Positions 28,821-35,638 of a stretch of DNA of 64,000 bases are shown piece after piece (the stretch's first letter is position 1; every line of letters begins with the position of its first letter). The translations under genes and the position numbers were made by a program. A model generated the notes under the pieces. The model saw only the letters and a list, made by a program, of their open reading frames with translations, searched no databases and had not been told where the DNA came from. Origin of the DNA: Pollutimonas sp035515055 (GTDB taxonomy: Bacteria; Pseudomonadota; Gammaproteobacteria; Burkholderiales; Burkholderiaceae_B); NCBI GenBank assembly GCA_035515055.1, contig DATJBV010000047.1, forward strand, positions 12,249 through 76,248. Reading direction: 5' to 3'.

Positions 28821-29311
28821 GCGGCCTCCCCGTGCTGCTTGAGTTCTTGAATCATTGCGTCGATCTTCTCGGACGACATGCGCACGCACATGTGCTTATT
28901 GTTCATTAACAGCACCGGCGAATCGCCGCAGGCGCCCATGCATTCGCCTTCCATCAGTGTGAACATGCCGTCGGGCGTGGTCTCGTGGAAGTCGATGCCC
29001 AGTTTGCCCTTGATGTAGTCGGCCGCCTTCACGCCGTCGCGCAAGGCACAGGGCAAGTTCGTGCAAACCGTGATCTTGAAACGGCCGACCGGTTGCGTGT
29101 TGTACATGTTGTAGAAGGTGGCAACTTCCTGCACTGCAATAGGCCGTACGCGCAGATACGCGGCGATGTCGGCAACGATTTCGGGCGATACCCAGCCCTT
29201 TTCGTCCTGTGCAATGGTCAGGGCGGCCATGATGGCCGATTGCTGTTGCTCGACAGGAAACTTGGAAATTTCCTTGTCGATTTTTTGATAGGCTTGTTCG
29301 GAAAGCAGCAT
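28817..29311 (-). CDS. nuoE: NADH-quinone oxidoreductase subunit E
   Basis: 24-kDa subunit carrying the off-path 2Fe-2S cluster N1a, 164 residues. Cluster cysteines are in CTNLPCALRDG and ECMGACGDSPV, preceded by the helical EVATFYNMYNTQPVGR. It lies 36 bases after nuoD, the largest gap in the early part of the operon, and overlaps nuoF. Confidence 0.97.
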   Translation of the reverse strand: MLLSEQAYQKIDKEISKFPVEQQQSAIMAALTIAQDEKGWVSPEIVADIAAYLRVRPIAVQEVATFYNMYNTQPVGRFKITVCTNLPCALRDGVKAADYIKGKLGIDFHETTPDGMFTLMEGECMGACGDSPVLLMNNKHMCVRMSSEKIDAMIQELKQHGEAA

Positions 29312-29347
29312 AATTTGAATCCGGTTTATACCTTGGCTACGCGCCGG

Positions 29348-30604
29348 TTAACGGTCGATTTCACCAAATACGATGTCTTGCGTACCAATAATGGTGACGG
29401 CATCGGCGATCATGTGGCCACGTGCCATTTCGTCTAACGATTGCAGGTGGGCGAACCCCGGTGCGCGTATCTTCATGCGATAAGGCTTGTTCGCGCCATC
29501 GGACACCATGTAGATGCCGAACTCCCCCTTGGGGTGTTCCACCGCCGCATACGTTTCGCCGGCGGGTACGTGCATGCCTTCGGTAAACAACTTGAAGTGG
29601 TGGATGAGGTCTTCCATGCCCGTCTTCATGCGTTCGCGCGTGGGCGGCGCAACCTTGTGGTTGCTGACGATGACCGGCCCTTGATTGTTGCGCAGCCATT
29701 CGACGCACTGCCGGATGATACGGTTGCTTTCGCGCATTTCCGCAATACGTACCAGATAGCGGTCGTAGCAGTCGCCATTGGTGCCGACGGCAACGTCGAA
29801 ATCGAGGCGATCGTAGACTTCGTAGGGCTGGTTGCGACGCAAGTCCCACTCGACGCCGGATCCCCGCAGCATGGGACCGGTAAAGCCCAGCGCCATGGCG
29901 CGTTCGGGACTGACGACGCCTATGCCAACAAGACGCTGCTTCCAGATGCGGTTATCGGTGAGCAGCGTTTCGTATTCGTCCACGCAGGTGGGAAAGCGAT
30001 TGGTGAAGTCTTCGATGAAGTCGAGCAGCGAACCCGACCGTGCCTCGTTCATGGCGCGTACTTCTTTTTCGCCGCGGTACTTGCTGCTTTCGCCATAAGC
30101 CGGCATGGAATCGGGAAGATCGCGATAAACGCCGCCCGGACGATAGTAGGCAGCGTGCATGCGCGCGCCCGACACGGCCTCGTAGCAGTCCATCAGGTCT
30201 TCACGCTCGCGGAACGCATAGAGGAAAACCGCCATGGCGCCCACGTCGAGCGCATGCGAGCCGAGGGACATGAGGTGATTGAGCAGGCGCGTGATCTCGT
30301 CGAACATGACGCGTATGTATTGCGCCCGCAACGGGACTTCGATGCCCAGCAAGTTTTCCACCGCCAGGACGTAGGCATGCTCGTTGCACATCATGGAGAC
30401 GTAGTCGAGCCTGTCCATATAGGGCAAGGCCTGCAGATACGTCTTGTGCTCGGCCAGTTTTTCGGTGGCGCGGTGCAACAAGCCAATATGGGGGTCGGCC
30501 CGTTGGATGACTTCGCCGTCGAGTTCGAGCACCAGGCGCAATACGCCGTGCGCAGCCGGATGCTGCGGACCAAAGTTCAGTGTGTAGTTTTTAATTTCAG
30601 CCAT
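29348..30604 (-). CDS. nuoD: NADH-quinone oxidoreductase subunit D
   Basis: 49-kDa subunit lining the quinone site, related to the large subunit of NiFe hydrogenases; 418 residues. Typical motifs are NFGPQHPAAHGVLRLVLELDGE, PHIGLLHRATEKLAEH and the C-terminal FGEIDR. NuoC and NuoD are separate here, unlike the E. coli fusion. The start lies two bases after the nuoC stop. Confidence 0.97.
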   Translation of the reverse strand: MAEIKNYTLNFGPQHPAAHGVLRLVLELDGEVIQRADPHIGLLHRATEKLAEHKTYLQALPYMDRLDYVSMMCNEHAYVLAVENLLGIEVPLRAQYIRVMFDEITRLLNHLMSLGSHALDVGAMAVFLYAFREREDLMDCYEAVSGARMHAAYYRPGGVYRDLPDSMPAYGESSKYRGEKEVRAMNEARSGSLLDFIEDFTNRFPTCVDEYETLLTDNRIWKQRLVGIGVVSPERAMALGFTGPMLRGSGVEWDLRRNQPYEVYDRLDFDVAVGTNGDCYDRYLVRIAEMRESNRIIRQCVEWLRNNQGPVIVSNHKVAPPTRERMKTGMEDLIHHFKLFTEGMHVPAGETYAAVEHPKGEFGIYMVSDGANKPYRMKIRAPGFAHLQSLDEMARGHMIADAVTIIGTQDIVFGEIDR

Positions 30605-30606
30605 GT

Positions 30607-31218
30607 TCAGCGCCCTGCTCCGTAGCCTTCTTCACGCACGACCCGCGGAGTGAGTTCGCGCGGCTCGATTGACACGGGTTGGTAAATTACCCGCTGCTGT
30701 TCTGTGTCGTAGCGCATTTCAACGTTGCCGGACAAGGGGAAGTCTTTGCGGAAGGGATGGCCGATGAAGCCGTAGTCGGTAAGTATGCGGCGCAGATCCG
30801 GGTGCCCTTCGAATACCACGCCGAACAAGTCAAAGGCCTCGCGCTCGAACCAATTGACCGTGGGCCAGACGTCGACCAAGCTGGCAATGACGGGTAGTTC
30901 GTCGTTGGGCACATAGGCCCGCACGCGCAAGCGCCAATTGTGCTTGATGGACAGCAAATGCACGACGACGGCAAAGCGATGCGCATGCAGGCCCGGTTCG
31001 AACGCAAAGGTAGGCGCGCCCCAACCGGAATAGTCGATGCCGCATAAGTCGATACAGTTCTCGAAGCGCAGCGATGCGTTATCGCGCAGCACGGTACAGG
31101 TATCGACCCAGTCGGCGGCGGGAACCTCGAGCGTGAGCTCGTTCAGGGCCAGCGTGAGCTTGTGGCTTTCGCCGAACGTGGCCAGTAAATTGGTTTGTAG
31201 CGTTTCGAGCCGAGTCAT
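30607..31218 (-). CDS. nuoC: NADH-quinone oxidoreductase subunit C
   Basis: 30-kDa peripheral subunit of complex I without cofactors, 203 residues. The family signature is WFEREAFDLFGVVFEGHPDLRRILTDYGF, followed by HPFRKDFPL. It lies 42 bases after nuoB and immediately before nuoD. Confidence 0.96.
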   Translation of the reverse strand: MTRLETLQTNLLATFGESHKLTLALNELTLEVPAADWVDTCTVLRDNASLRFENCIDLCGIDYSGWGAPTFAFEPGLHAHRFAVVVHLLSIKHNWRLRVRAYVPNDELPVIASLVDVWPTVNWFEREAFDLFGVVFEGHPDLRRILTDYGFIGHPFRKDFPLSGNVEMRYDTEQQRVIYQPVSIEPRELTPRVVREEGYGAGR

Positions 31219-31260
31219 AAGTGGAAGCAGTTCAACGTTAAGAGTGACAGCCGGGCCGGC

Positions 31261-31737
31261 CTAGCGCGCAATGGTGTTGGTGAGGCGGATTTTGTTTTGC
31301 AATTGCAAGAGCCCATACACCAAGGCTTCCGCGGTGGGCGGACAGCCAGGCACGTAGATATCGACCGGAACGATGCGATCACAGCCGCGCACCACCGAAT
31401 ACGAGTAGTGGTAATAGCCGCCGCCATTGGCACAGGAGCCCATGGACACTACCCAGCGGGGTTCGGCCATTTGGTCGTAAACCTTGCGCAAGGCAGGCGC
31501 CATTTTGTTGCACAGCGTGCCGGCCACGATCATGAGATCGGACTGGCGGGGGCTGGGGCGAAAAATAATGCCGAATTGGTCCAGGTCGTAGCGGGCAGCG
31601 CCCGCATGCATCATTTCCACCGCGCAACAGGCCAACCCGAAGGTGACGGGCCACATGGAACCCGTCTTGGCCCAGTTCAGAAACTTGTCTGCGCTGGTGG
31701 TGATAAAACCTTCTTTCATAATGCCGTCGATAGCCAT
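31261..31737 (-). CDS. nuoB: NADH-quinone oxidoreductase subunit B (N2 cluster)
   Basis: Holds the terminal 4Fe-4S cluster N2, which reduces quinone; 158 residues. Cluster cysteines are in GLACCAVEMM (the adjacent pair), GSCANGGGYY and VPGCPPTAEAL. It is separated by 28 bases from nuoA and 42 from nuoC. Confidence 0.98.
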   Translation of the reverse strand: MAIDGIMKEGFITTSADKFLNWAKTGSMWPVTFGLACCAVEMMHAGAARYDLDQFGIIFRPSPRQSDLMIVAGTLCNKMAPALRKVYDQMAEPRWVVSMGSCANGGGYYHYSYSVVRGCDRIVPVDIYVPGCPPTAEALVYGLLQLQNKIRLTNTIAR

Positions 31738-31765
31738 AATTTTCCTAAATGCCTCTGTGTTGCGC

Positions 31766-32125
31766 TTATTCCCAGTCCAGCGCGCCTTTCTTCCACTCGT
31801 AGATGAAACCCACGGTAAGAATGGCCAGGAATACCATTACCGTCCAGAAGCCGACCATGCCAATTGTGCCGTTGGCGATAGCCCACGGAAACAGGAAGGC
31901 GATTTCCAGGTCGAACATGATGAACAGGATGGCGACGAGGTAATAACGCACGTCGAACTTCATGCGCGAGTCGGTGAACGCCTCGAAACCGCATTCGTAA
32001 GGTGACAGTTTTTCTGCGTACGGACGATGCGGGCCGAGCAGCCGGCCAGCGGCAAGCAAGGCAAAACCGATCACGGTCGCGAAGATAATAAATAGCAGGA
32101 CGGGAAAGTACTGTTGCAGATTCAT
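31766..32125 (-). CDS. nuoA: NADH-quinone oxidoreductase subunit A
   Basis: First gene of the complex I operon; ND3 homologue of 119 residues and three transmembrane helices. The flexible quinone-site loop with its conserved cysteine is YAEKLSPYECGFEAF. I chose ATG 32125 (MNLQQYFPVLL); the frame stays open 66 bases upstream, but that part lies over the predicted promoter. In many related genomes tRNA-Leu and secG lie directly upstream, whereas here ompW does. Confidence 0.96.
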   Translation of the reverse strand: MNLQQYFPVLLFIIFATVIGFALLAAGRLLGPHRPYAEKLSPYECGFEAFTDSRMKFDVRYYLVAILFIMFDLEIAFLFPWAIANGTIGMVGFWTVMVFLAILTVGFIYEWKKGALDWE

Positions 32126-32159
32126 GCCAGGCAACCAATCACGATAAGTAAACCCTCGG

Positions 32160-32191
32160 ATTGTAGCATTTTGAGAACAGGATTCGGGCAA
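32160..32191 (-). promoter_or_regulatory. Candidate nuo operon promoter
   Basis: On the minus strand TACAAT (32165-32160) is a good -10, about 35 bases before the nuoA ATG. The best -35 is TTGCCC (32191-32186), but the spacing is 20 bases, longer than usual. The element must exist somewhere in this 160-bp spacer because the gene upstream, ompW, reads toward nuoA with its own stop at 32288. Confidence 0.4.
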
Positions 32192-32215
32192 AGGCCGTAG
32201 CGCCGAAACATGTTG

Positions 32216-32229
32216 GTGATGCAGATCAA
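32216..32229 (-). promoter_or_regulatory. FNR-like half-perfect box upstream of nuoA
   Basis: On the minus strand it reads TTGATCTGCATCAC: a perfect TTGAT half site and a second half with one mismatch to ATCAA. It is centred about 69-70 bases before the predicted nuo start. FNR represses nuo in E. coli, so a site here is plausible, but one mismatched match can occur by chance. Confidence 0.3.
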
Positions 32230-32287
32230 AGACAGCCGAGTTGCGGCTGCCTTTGTTGAAGAAATTATTGCATATTCCGCAAAAATA

Positions 32288-32908
32288 CTAGAAGCGGTAA
32301 CCGATACCTACAGTGGCGACGATCGGGTCGATCTGGACCTTGCCGATATTCTGGCCGTTCAGCTTGACCTTGGATTGGATGTCGATATAACGGATGTCGG
32401 CATTCATAAACCAGCGGTCTGTCAGCTGCACATCAACTCCGAGCTGCGCGGCCAAGCCCCAGGAATCCTGCAACTTCAGGTTGCCCAGGGAACTCTTGGT
32501 GCTGAAGAACGTGGTGTAGTTCACGCCAACGCCGACATAGGGTTGGATCTTGGCGTCGGGCAGGAAGTGCCACTGCAGGCTGAGCGTGGGCGGCAGCTGC
32601 TTGGTGGAACCGATGTTGCCCAGGCCCTGTGCCTTGATGTCATGCTTGAATGGAAAGGCGCCAAGCAGTTCGACGCCTACGTTGCGCGTGGCCATGTAGG
32701 TCAGGCTGACGCTTGGGCGCGTGCTGGAACCCACATCGATGCCGACGGAATTATTGATGACCTTGCCGTTGTTGGACTTAGGGGCCACGTGGGTGATGCC
32801 CGCCTTGACCAGCCAGTCGCCGCCTTCGTAGGCGCTTGCCGGCGCGGCAAGCATGGCACCCGCGGCAACCAGACACCCGATAACTGTTTTGTGTATTTGA
32901 ACTTGCAT
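32288..32908 (-). CDS. ompW: OmpW-family outer membrane protein
   Basis: Eight-stranded beta-barrel of the outer membrane, 206 residues. A 26-residue signal peptide (MQVQIHKTVIGCLVAAGAML, then APASA) precedes the mature YEGGDWLVKAG. Family motifs include the N-terminal WLVKAGITHVAP and LQWHFLPDAKIQPYVGVGVNY, and the chain ends in the export signal VGIGYRF. The ATG at 32908 has GGAGA six bases upstream; the frame is open further but without a signal sequence. It is preceded by a strong FNR box placed 41.5 bases from the predicted transcription start, as in class II FNR-activated promoters. OmpW proteins form a narrow hydrophobic channel and are often induced under low oxygen. Confidence 0.93.
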   Translation of the reverse strand: MQVQIHKTVIGCLVAAGAMLAAPASAYEGGDWLVKAGITHVAPKSNNGKVINNSVGIDVGSSTRPSVSLTYMATRNVGVELLGAFPFKHDIKAQGLGNIGSTKQLPPTLSLQWHFLPDAKIQPYVGVGVNYTTFFSTKSSLGNLKLQDSWGLAAQLGVDVQLTDRWFMNADIRYIDIQSKVKLNGQNIGKVQIDPIVATVGIGYRF

Positions 32909-32975
32909 CACTTCTCCATATTGCTTGTAGGGGTATTTCCCCTGTGGATTGTGAAGCACGCAGGACAGGAAAAGA

Positions 32976-32989
32976 TTGATACAAATCAA
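32976..32989 (-). promoter_or_regulatory. Perfect FNR box of ompW
   Basis: TTGATacaaATCAA is an exact match to the FNR/Anr consensus TTGAT-N4-ATCAA. It lies 68 bases before the ompW ATG. A CACAAT -10 at 32953-32948 would place the start at 32941, exactly 41.5 bases from the box centre. Confidence 0.75.
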
Positions 32990-33025
32990 TGCGGCTGGGC
33001 GATATGAACGCAAAGCGGCGGCGTA

Positions 33026-33039
33026 TTGATTTAACTCAA
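33026..33039 (-). promoter_or_regulatory. Second FNR-like box, 50 bp upstream of the first
   Basis: TTGATttaaCTCAA differs from the consensus in one base. Its centre is 50 bp from the centre of the perfect box, so it would sit at -91.5 on nearly the same face of the helix. Confidence 0.5.
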
Positions 33040-33071
33040 ATTCAAGATGCAAGAGCCCAACGCTTGGCGAC

Positions 33072-33099
33072 AAAAAGCCACCCCTAAGGGTGGCTTTTT
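33072..33099 (-). terminator. Rho-independent terminator, probably for the porin transcript
   Basis: Seven-base stem GCCACCC/GGGTGGC with a CTAA loop (33077-33094), flanked by five A and five T, so it could work in both directions. It lies 85 bases after the porin stop on the minus strand and separates that transcript from ompW. Confidence 0.85.
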
Positions 33100-33103
33100 G
33101 TTC

Positions 33104-33176
33104 GCAGGCTTGCGCCTGCCTCGTTTCTGCGATTGCCCGGCAAGCCAGGCAATCTCGGCGCATAGGCTAGCTATGC
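33104..33176 (-). other. Cluster of three inverted repeats in the porin 3' untranslated region
   Basis: Between the porin stop and the terminator lie three further perfect inverted repeats: GCAGGC/GCCTGC with a 4-base loop (33104-33119), GATTGCC/GGCAATC with a 10-base loop (33131-33154) and GCATAG/CTATGC with a 5-base loop (33160-33176). With the terminator they make four hairpins in 100 bases. They could stabilise the abundant porin mRNA or yield a small RNA. Confidence 0.5.
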
Positions 33177-33183
33177 AGTCCGA

Positions 33184-34353
33184 TTAGAAGCGGTGGTTGA
33201 CGCCCACACCGACCAAGGTCGATTTTGCATCAGGCAAGAAGTGGATGTGCTTGGCATACGAACCAATTGCATACACGCTCGTGCGCTTGGACAGGCCGTA
33301 GGAGTAGCCCAGGCTGTATGTTTGCTGCTTGTCCCACTCCGAGCCAACTACAGCTGCGTCGGGGGCGGTACGAGGATCAGCCATTGTCCACGATGCCATC
33401 AAAGTGCCGTTGCCGATAGGGGCGCTGACACCAGCCATGTAGGAATTAACCTTCAGGCCGCGAGCACCCGTCAGGCTGCCGATGGCGCTGCCGGCTGGGC
33501 CGATGGCGCCACCTTGGTCGCCGAACGACTGGGCGCTGAACAGACCATTGCGGGTCTGGCCAAATGCCAAGTGCGCTTTAACGACTTCAAAGTCGTATAC
33601 GCCGCCCAATGCCCACGATTTGATCGTGACATTGTCCGCCGTCAGCGAGGCAGCACCTGCCTTGACTTGATCGTACGTCAAAGCAACGTTGACTGGGCCG
33701 TTAGCATAGCGCAGACCGGTTGTGACGGCTTTCTGGTTTGCATCTTTTGTGTTGTAGCCGGATGGCAGTTCGCGGTCATAAGCTTGATCGCCGGATGCAT
33801 CGAACGAGTAACCGACGCCGAACTGGAAGCCGGAGAAGCTAGGCGATTGATACATGACCATGTTGTCGTAGCGCGTGGTGTTTGCTGCTGTGAACGCGAC
33901 GCCAATGTTGGCTTGATCGTAAGCGGTACCGAATGGATCGATAGAACCGAAGTATTTGGAAGCGATGTTGGTTTGACGACCCAGGTCCAATTGACCCCAG
34001 GAATCACCAGCCAGACCCACCGTTGCTTGACGACCGAACAAGCGACCGCCTTGAGCCGACGTACCGTTTGTCAAGTTGAAGCCGCTTTCCAGCTGGAACA
34101 CGGCGCGCAGGCCATTGCCCAGATCTTCAGAGCCCTTCAGACCCCAGCGGTTACCAGCTTGCATGTGCTGGATAATGCCAACCCTCTTGCCGTCGATGCT
34201 GGCGCCAGGAGTAGCAGTACGGCTGTCGTTGCCGCTAACCTTGTTGTAACCAATACCGCCGTCCAGAATACCGTACAGCGTAACCGATGTTTCTGCTTGG
34301 GCGACGCCAGCGAAGCCAGCAATCAGAGCAGCAGCGAGCAGAGTCTTTTTCAT
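33184..34353 (-). CDS. General trimeric porin (Gram-negative porin, Burkholderiales type)
   Basis: Sixteen-stranded outer membrane diffusion porin, 389 residues. A typical signal peptide (MKKTLLAAALIAGFAGVAQA) is cleaved before ETSVTLYGILDGGIGY. NRWGLKGSEDLGNGLRAVFQ, with the barrel-surface Gly/Glu residues, and the final VGVGVNHRF with terminal Phe are family marks. GGAG lies nine bases before the ATG. It is transcribed alone, with a structured leader and a structured 3' region ending in a strong terminator. OmpR-type regulation is likely by analogy, and the OmpR/EnvZ pair of this window is a candidate, but no site was identified. Confidence 0.94.
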   Translation of the reverse strand: MKKTLLAAALIAGFAGVAQAETSVTLYGILDGGIGYNKVSGNDSRTATPGASIDGKRVGIIQHMQAGNRWGLKGSEDLGNGLRAVFQLESGFNLTNGTSAQGGRLFGRQATVGLAGDSWGQLDLGRQTNIASKYFGSIDPFGTAYDQANIGVAFTAANTTRYDNMVMYQSPSFSGFQFGVGYSFDASGDQAYDRELPSGYNTKDANQKAVTTGLRYANGPVNVALTYDQVKAGAASLTADNVTIKSWALGGVYDFEVVKAHLAFGQTRNGLFSAQSFGDQGGAIGPAGSAIGSLTGARGLKVNSYMAGVSAPIGNGTLMASWTMADPRTAPDAAVVGSEWDKQQTYSLGYSYGLSKRTSVYAIGSYAKHIHFLPDAKSTLVGVGVNHRF

Positions 34354-34382
34354 GTAAGAAATCTCCGTAGATTTGAGTAAAC

Positions 34383-34422
34383 AGAGCAGCGACTTCCAAA
34401 ACGAGTGCTGCTGCTCTTTATA
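34383..34422 (-). promoter_or_regulatory. Porin promoter -10 and leader inverted repeat
   Basis: TATAAA on the minus strand (34422-34417) is a plausible -10, about 65 bases before the porin ATG; no good -35 is seen, as in activator-dependent promoters. Just after it, AGAGCAGC (34410-34417) and GCTGCTCT (34383-34390) form a perfect 8-base inverted repeat with a 19-base loop near the start of the transcript. Confidence 0.4.
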
Positions 34423-34723
34423 ACTCCGCGATGGGAAGTTGGAGCTATTGCATCAAAATTCCGGGCGGCTGGCTACGATGCTGTTCGAAAAGGTCTGTGA
34501 TTTCTCGGCAAGTGTTGGAGTTCAACAACAAACAAGGTCTTTTCCTGAAAAACGCTACGGGTTTACCCTTGGCTTCAGTGTTGTCACTTTCATACACTTC
34601 TTCGGACATACCGAAGGGAAACGCTTCCGCGGTTCAAGCGCTTTCCGGAAGCGTTCTTAGGCGTTTTTGGCGCCGATGGCATGATACTTGCTGCAATACA
34701 TCGTTACCCTCACGGAGCCGCGC
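34423..34723. other. Gene-free spacer between porin and ku, with hairpins
   Basis: About 300 bases without a convincing gene. It holds the upstream part of the porin promoter and, toward ku, two adjacent inverted repeats: TTCGG/CCGAA with a 5-base loop (34601-34615) and AACGCTTCC/GGAAGCGTT with an 18-base loop (34620-34655). A TTTTT run follows at 34663. The second could be a terminator or small-RNA end upstream of ku. No sigma70 promoter for ku stands out. Confidence 0.45.
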
Positions 34724-35635
34724 ATGGCAGCGCCATCGAGCAAGCGGGCCTTATGGAAAGGCGCCATTTCATTTGGGCTGGTTCATATTCCCATTGCCTT
34801 GCACTCGGCCACCGCCGATCAAGGCCTGGATTTCGATTGGCTGGACAAACGCAGTATGGATCCAGTGGGCTATAAGCGCATCAACAAGGCCACTGGCAAG
34901 GAAATTACGAGCGAGAATATAGTCAAGGGAATCGAATACGAGGACGGCCAGTATGTGGTGCTGTCTCCAGAGGAAATCAGCGCCGCCTACCCCAAGACGA
35001 CCCAGACCGTCGAGATCGAGGCATTTGTCCCGCTGAAGGAAATTCCGTTTATCTATCTTGAACGCCCTTACTACATCTCGCCGATAAACAAGGGTGCGAA
35101 AGTCTACGCTCTGCTGCGCGAAGTCTTGCGCAAGACACAGAAAGTCGGAATCGCAAAGGTGGTGATCCAGACGAAGCAGCATCTTGCCGTTCTGATGCCT
35201 TGCGGCCCCGCGCTCATCCTGAATCTGCTGCGCTGGGGCGATGAGATACGCACGTGGGACGAATTGAACCTGCCGGCTGAGGGCACTCAGTCCACCGGCT
35301 TGACCGAAAAAGAATTGGCGATGGGCGAACAACTGGTTGACGATATGAGCGCCAAATGGAAGCCCTCGGACTTCACTGACTCATTCAAGGAACAGATACT
35401 GCAGTTGGTAAAGGAAAAGGTGGAAGCGGGCCAGACGGAATCCGTCACTCAGCCTGAAGCCGAGGAAGAGCAGGCAGGCGGCGCCAAAATCCTCGACCTG
35501 ACTGAGATGCTGCAGCGCAGCTTGAACAAGGGGGGGCCCGCACCTGCCAAGAAGAAGGCGGTGGCAAAGAAAAGCGCGCCGCCCAAAAAGGCAGGCTCGG
35601 CCGCCAAAGGCCGGGCGCGCACCAAAGCGGCCTAA
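34724..35635 (+). CDS. ku: Bacterial Ku, DNA double-strand-break end-binding protein
   Basis: Homodimeric ring that threads onto broken DNA ends and recruits LigD for non-homologous end joining. It has 303 residues from ATG 34724, which has GGAG seven bases upstream; the frame is open 36 bases earlier. The Ku core (about 10-250) opens with LWKGAISFGLVHIPI and includes VKGIEYEDGQYVVLSPEE and FIYLERPYYISP. The C-terminal 30-40 residues are Lys/Ala/Pro-rich, a basic tail that in other bacterial Ku proteins aids DNA threading. ligD starts three bases after the stop, so this is a two-gene repair operon. Confidence 0.96.
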   Translation: MAAPSSKRALWKGAISFGLVHIPIALHSATADQGLDFDWLDKRSMDPVGYKRINKATGKEITSENIVKGIEYEDGQYVVLSPEEISAAYPKTTQTVEIEAFVPLKEIPFIYLERPYYISPINKGAKVYALLREVLRKTQKVGIAKVVIQTKQHLAVLMPCGPALILNLLRWGDEIRTWDELNLPAEGTQSTGLTEKELAMGEQLVDDMSAKWKPSDFTDSFKEQILQLVKEKVEAGQTESVTQPEAEEEQAGGAKILDLTEMLQRSLNKGGPAPAKKKAVAKKSAPPKKAGSAAKGRARTKAA

Positions 35636-35638
35636 TTC

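Noticed and set aside
29441..30625. 394-codon open frame opposite nuoD
   Set aside because: Antisense shadow of a conserved gene; no family motif.
32126..32287. Possible attachment-site copy of the tRNA-Leu 3' end near nuoA
   Set aside because: I compared the tRNA 3' end with this spacer by eye and found no repeat of useful length.
33193..34380. 395-codon open frame opposite the porin
   Set aside because: Antisense shadow; the porin has signal peptide and C-terminal Phe, the opposite frame has nothing recognisable.
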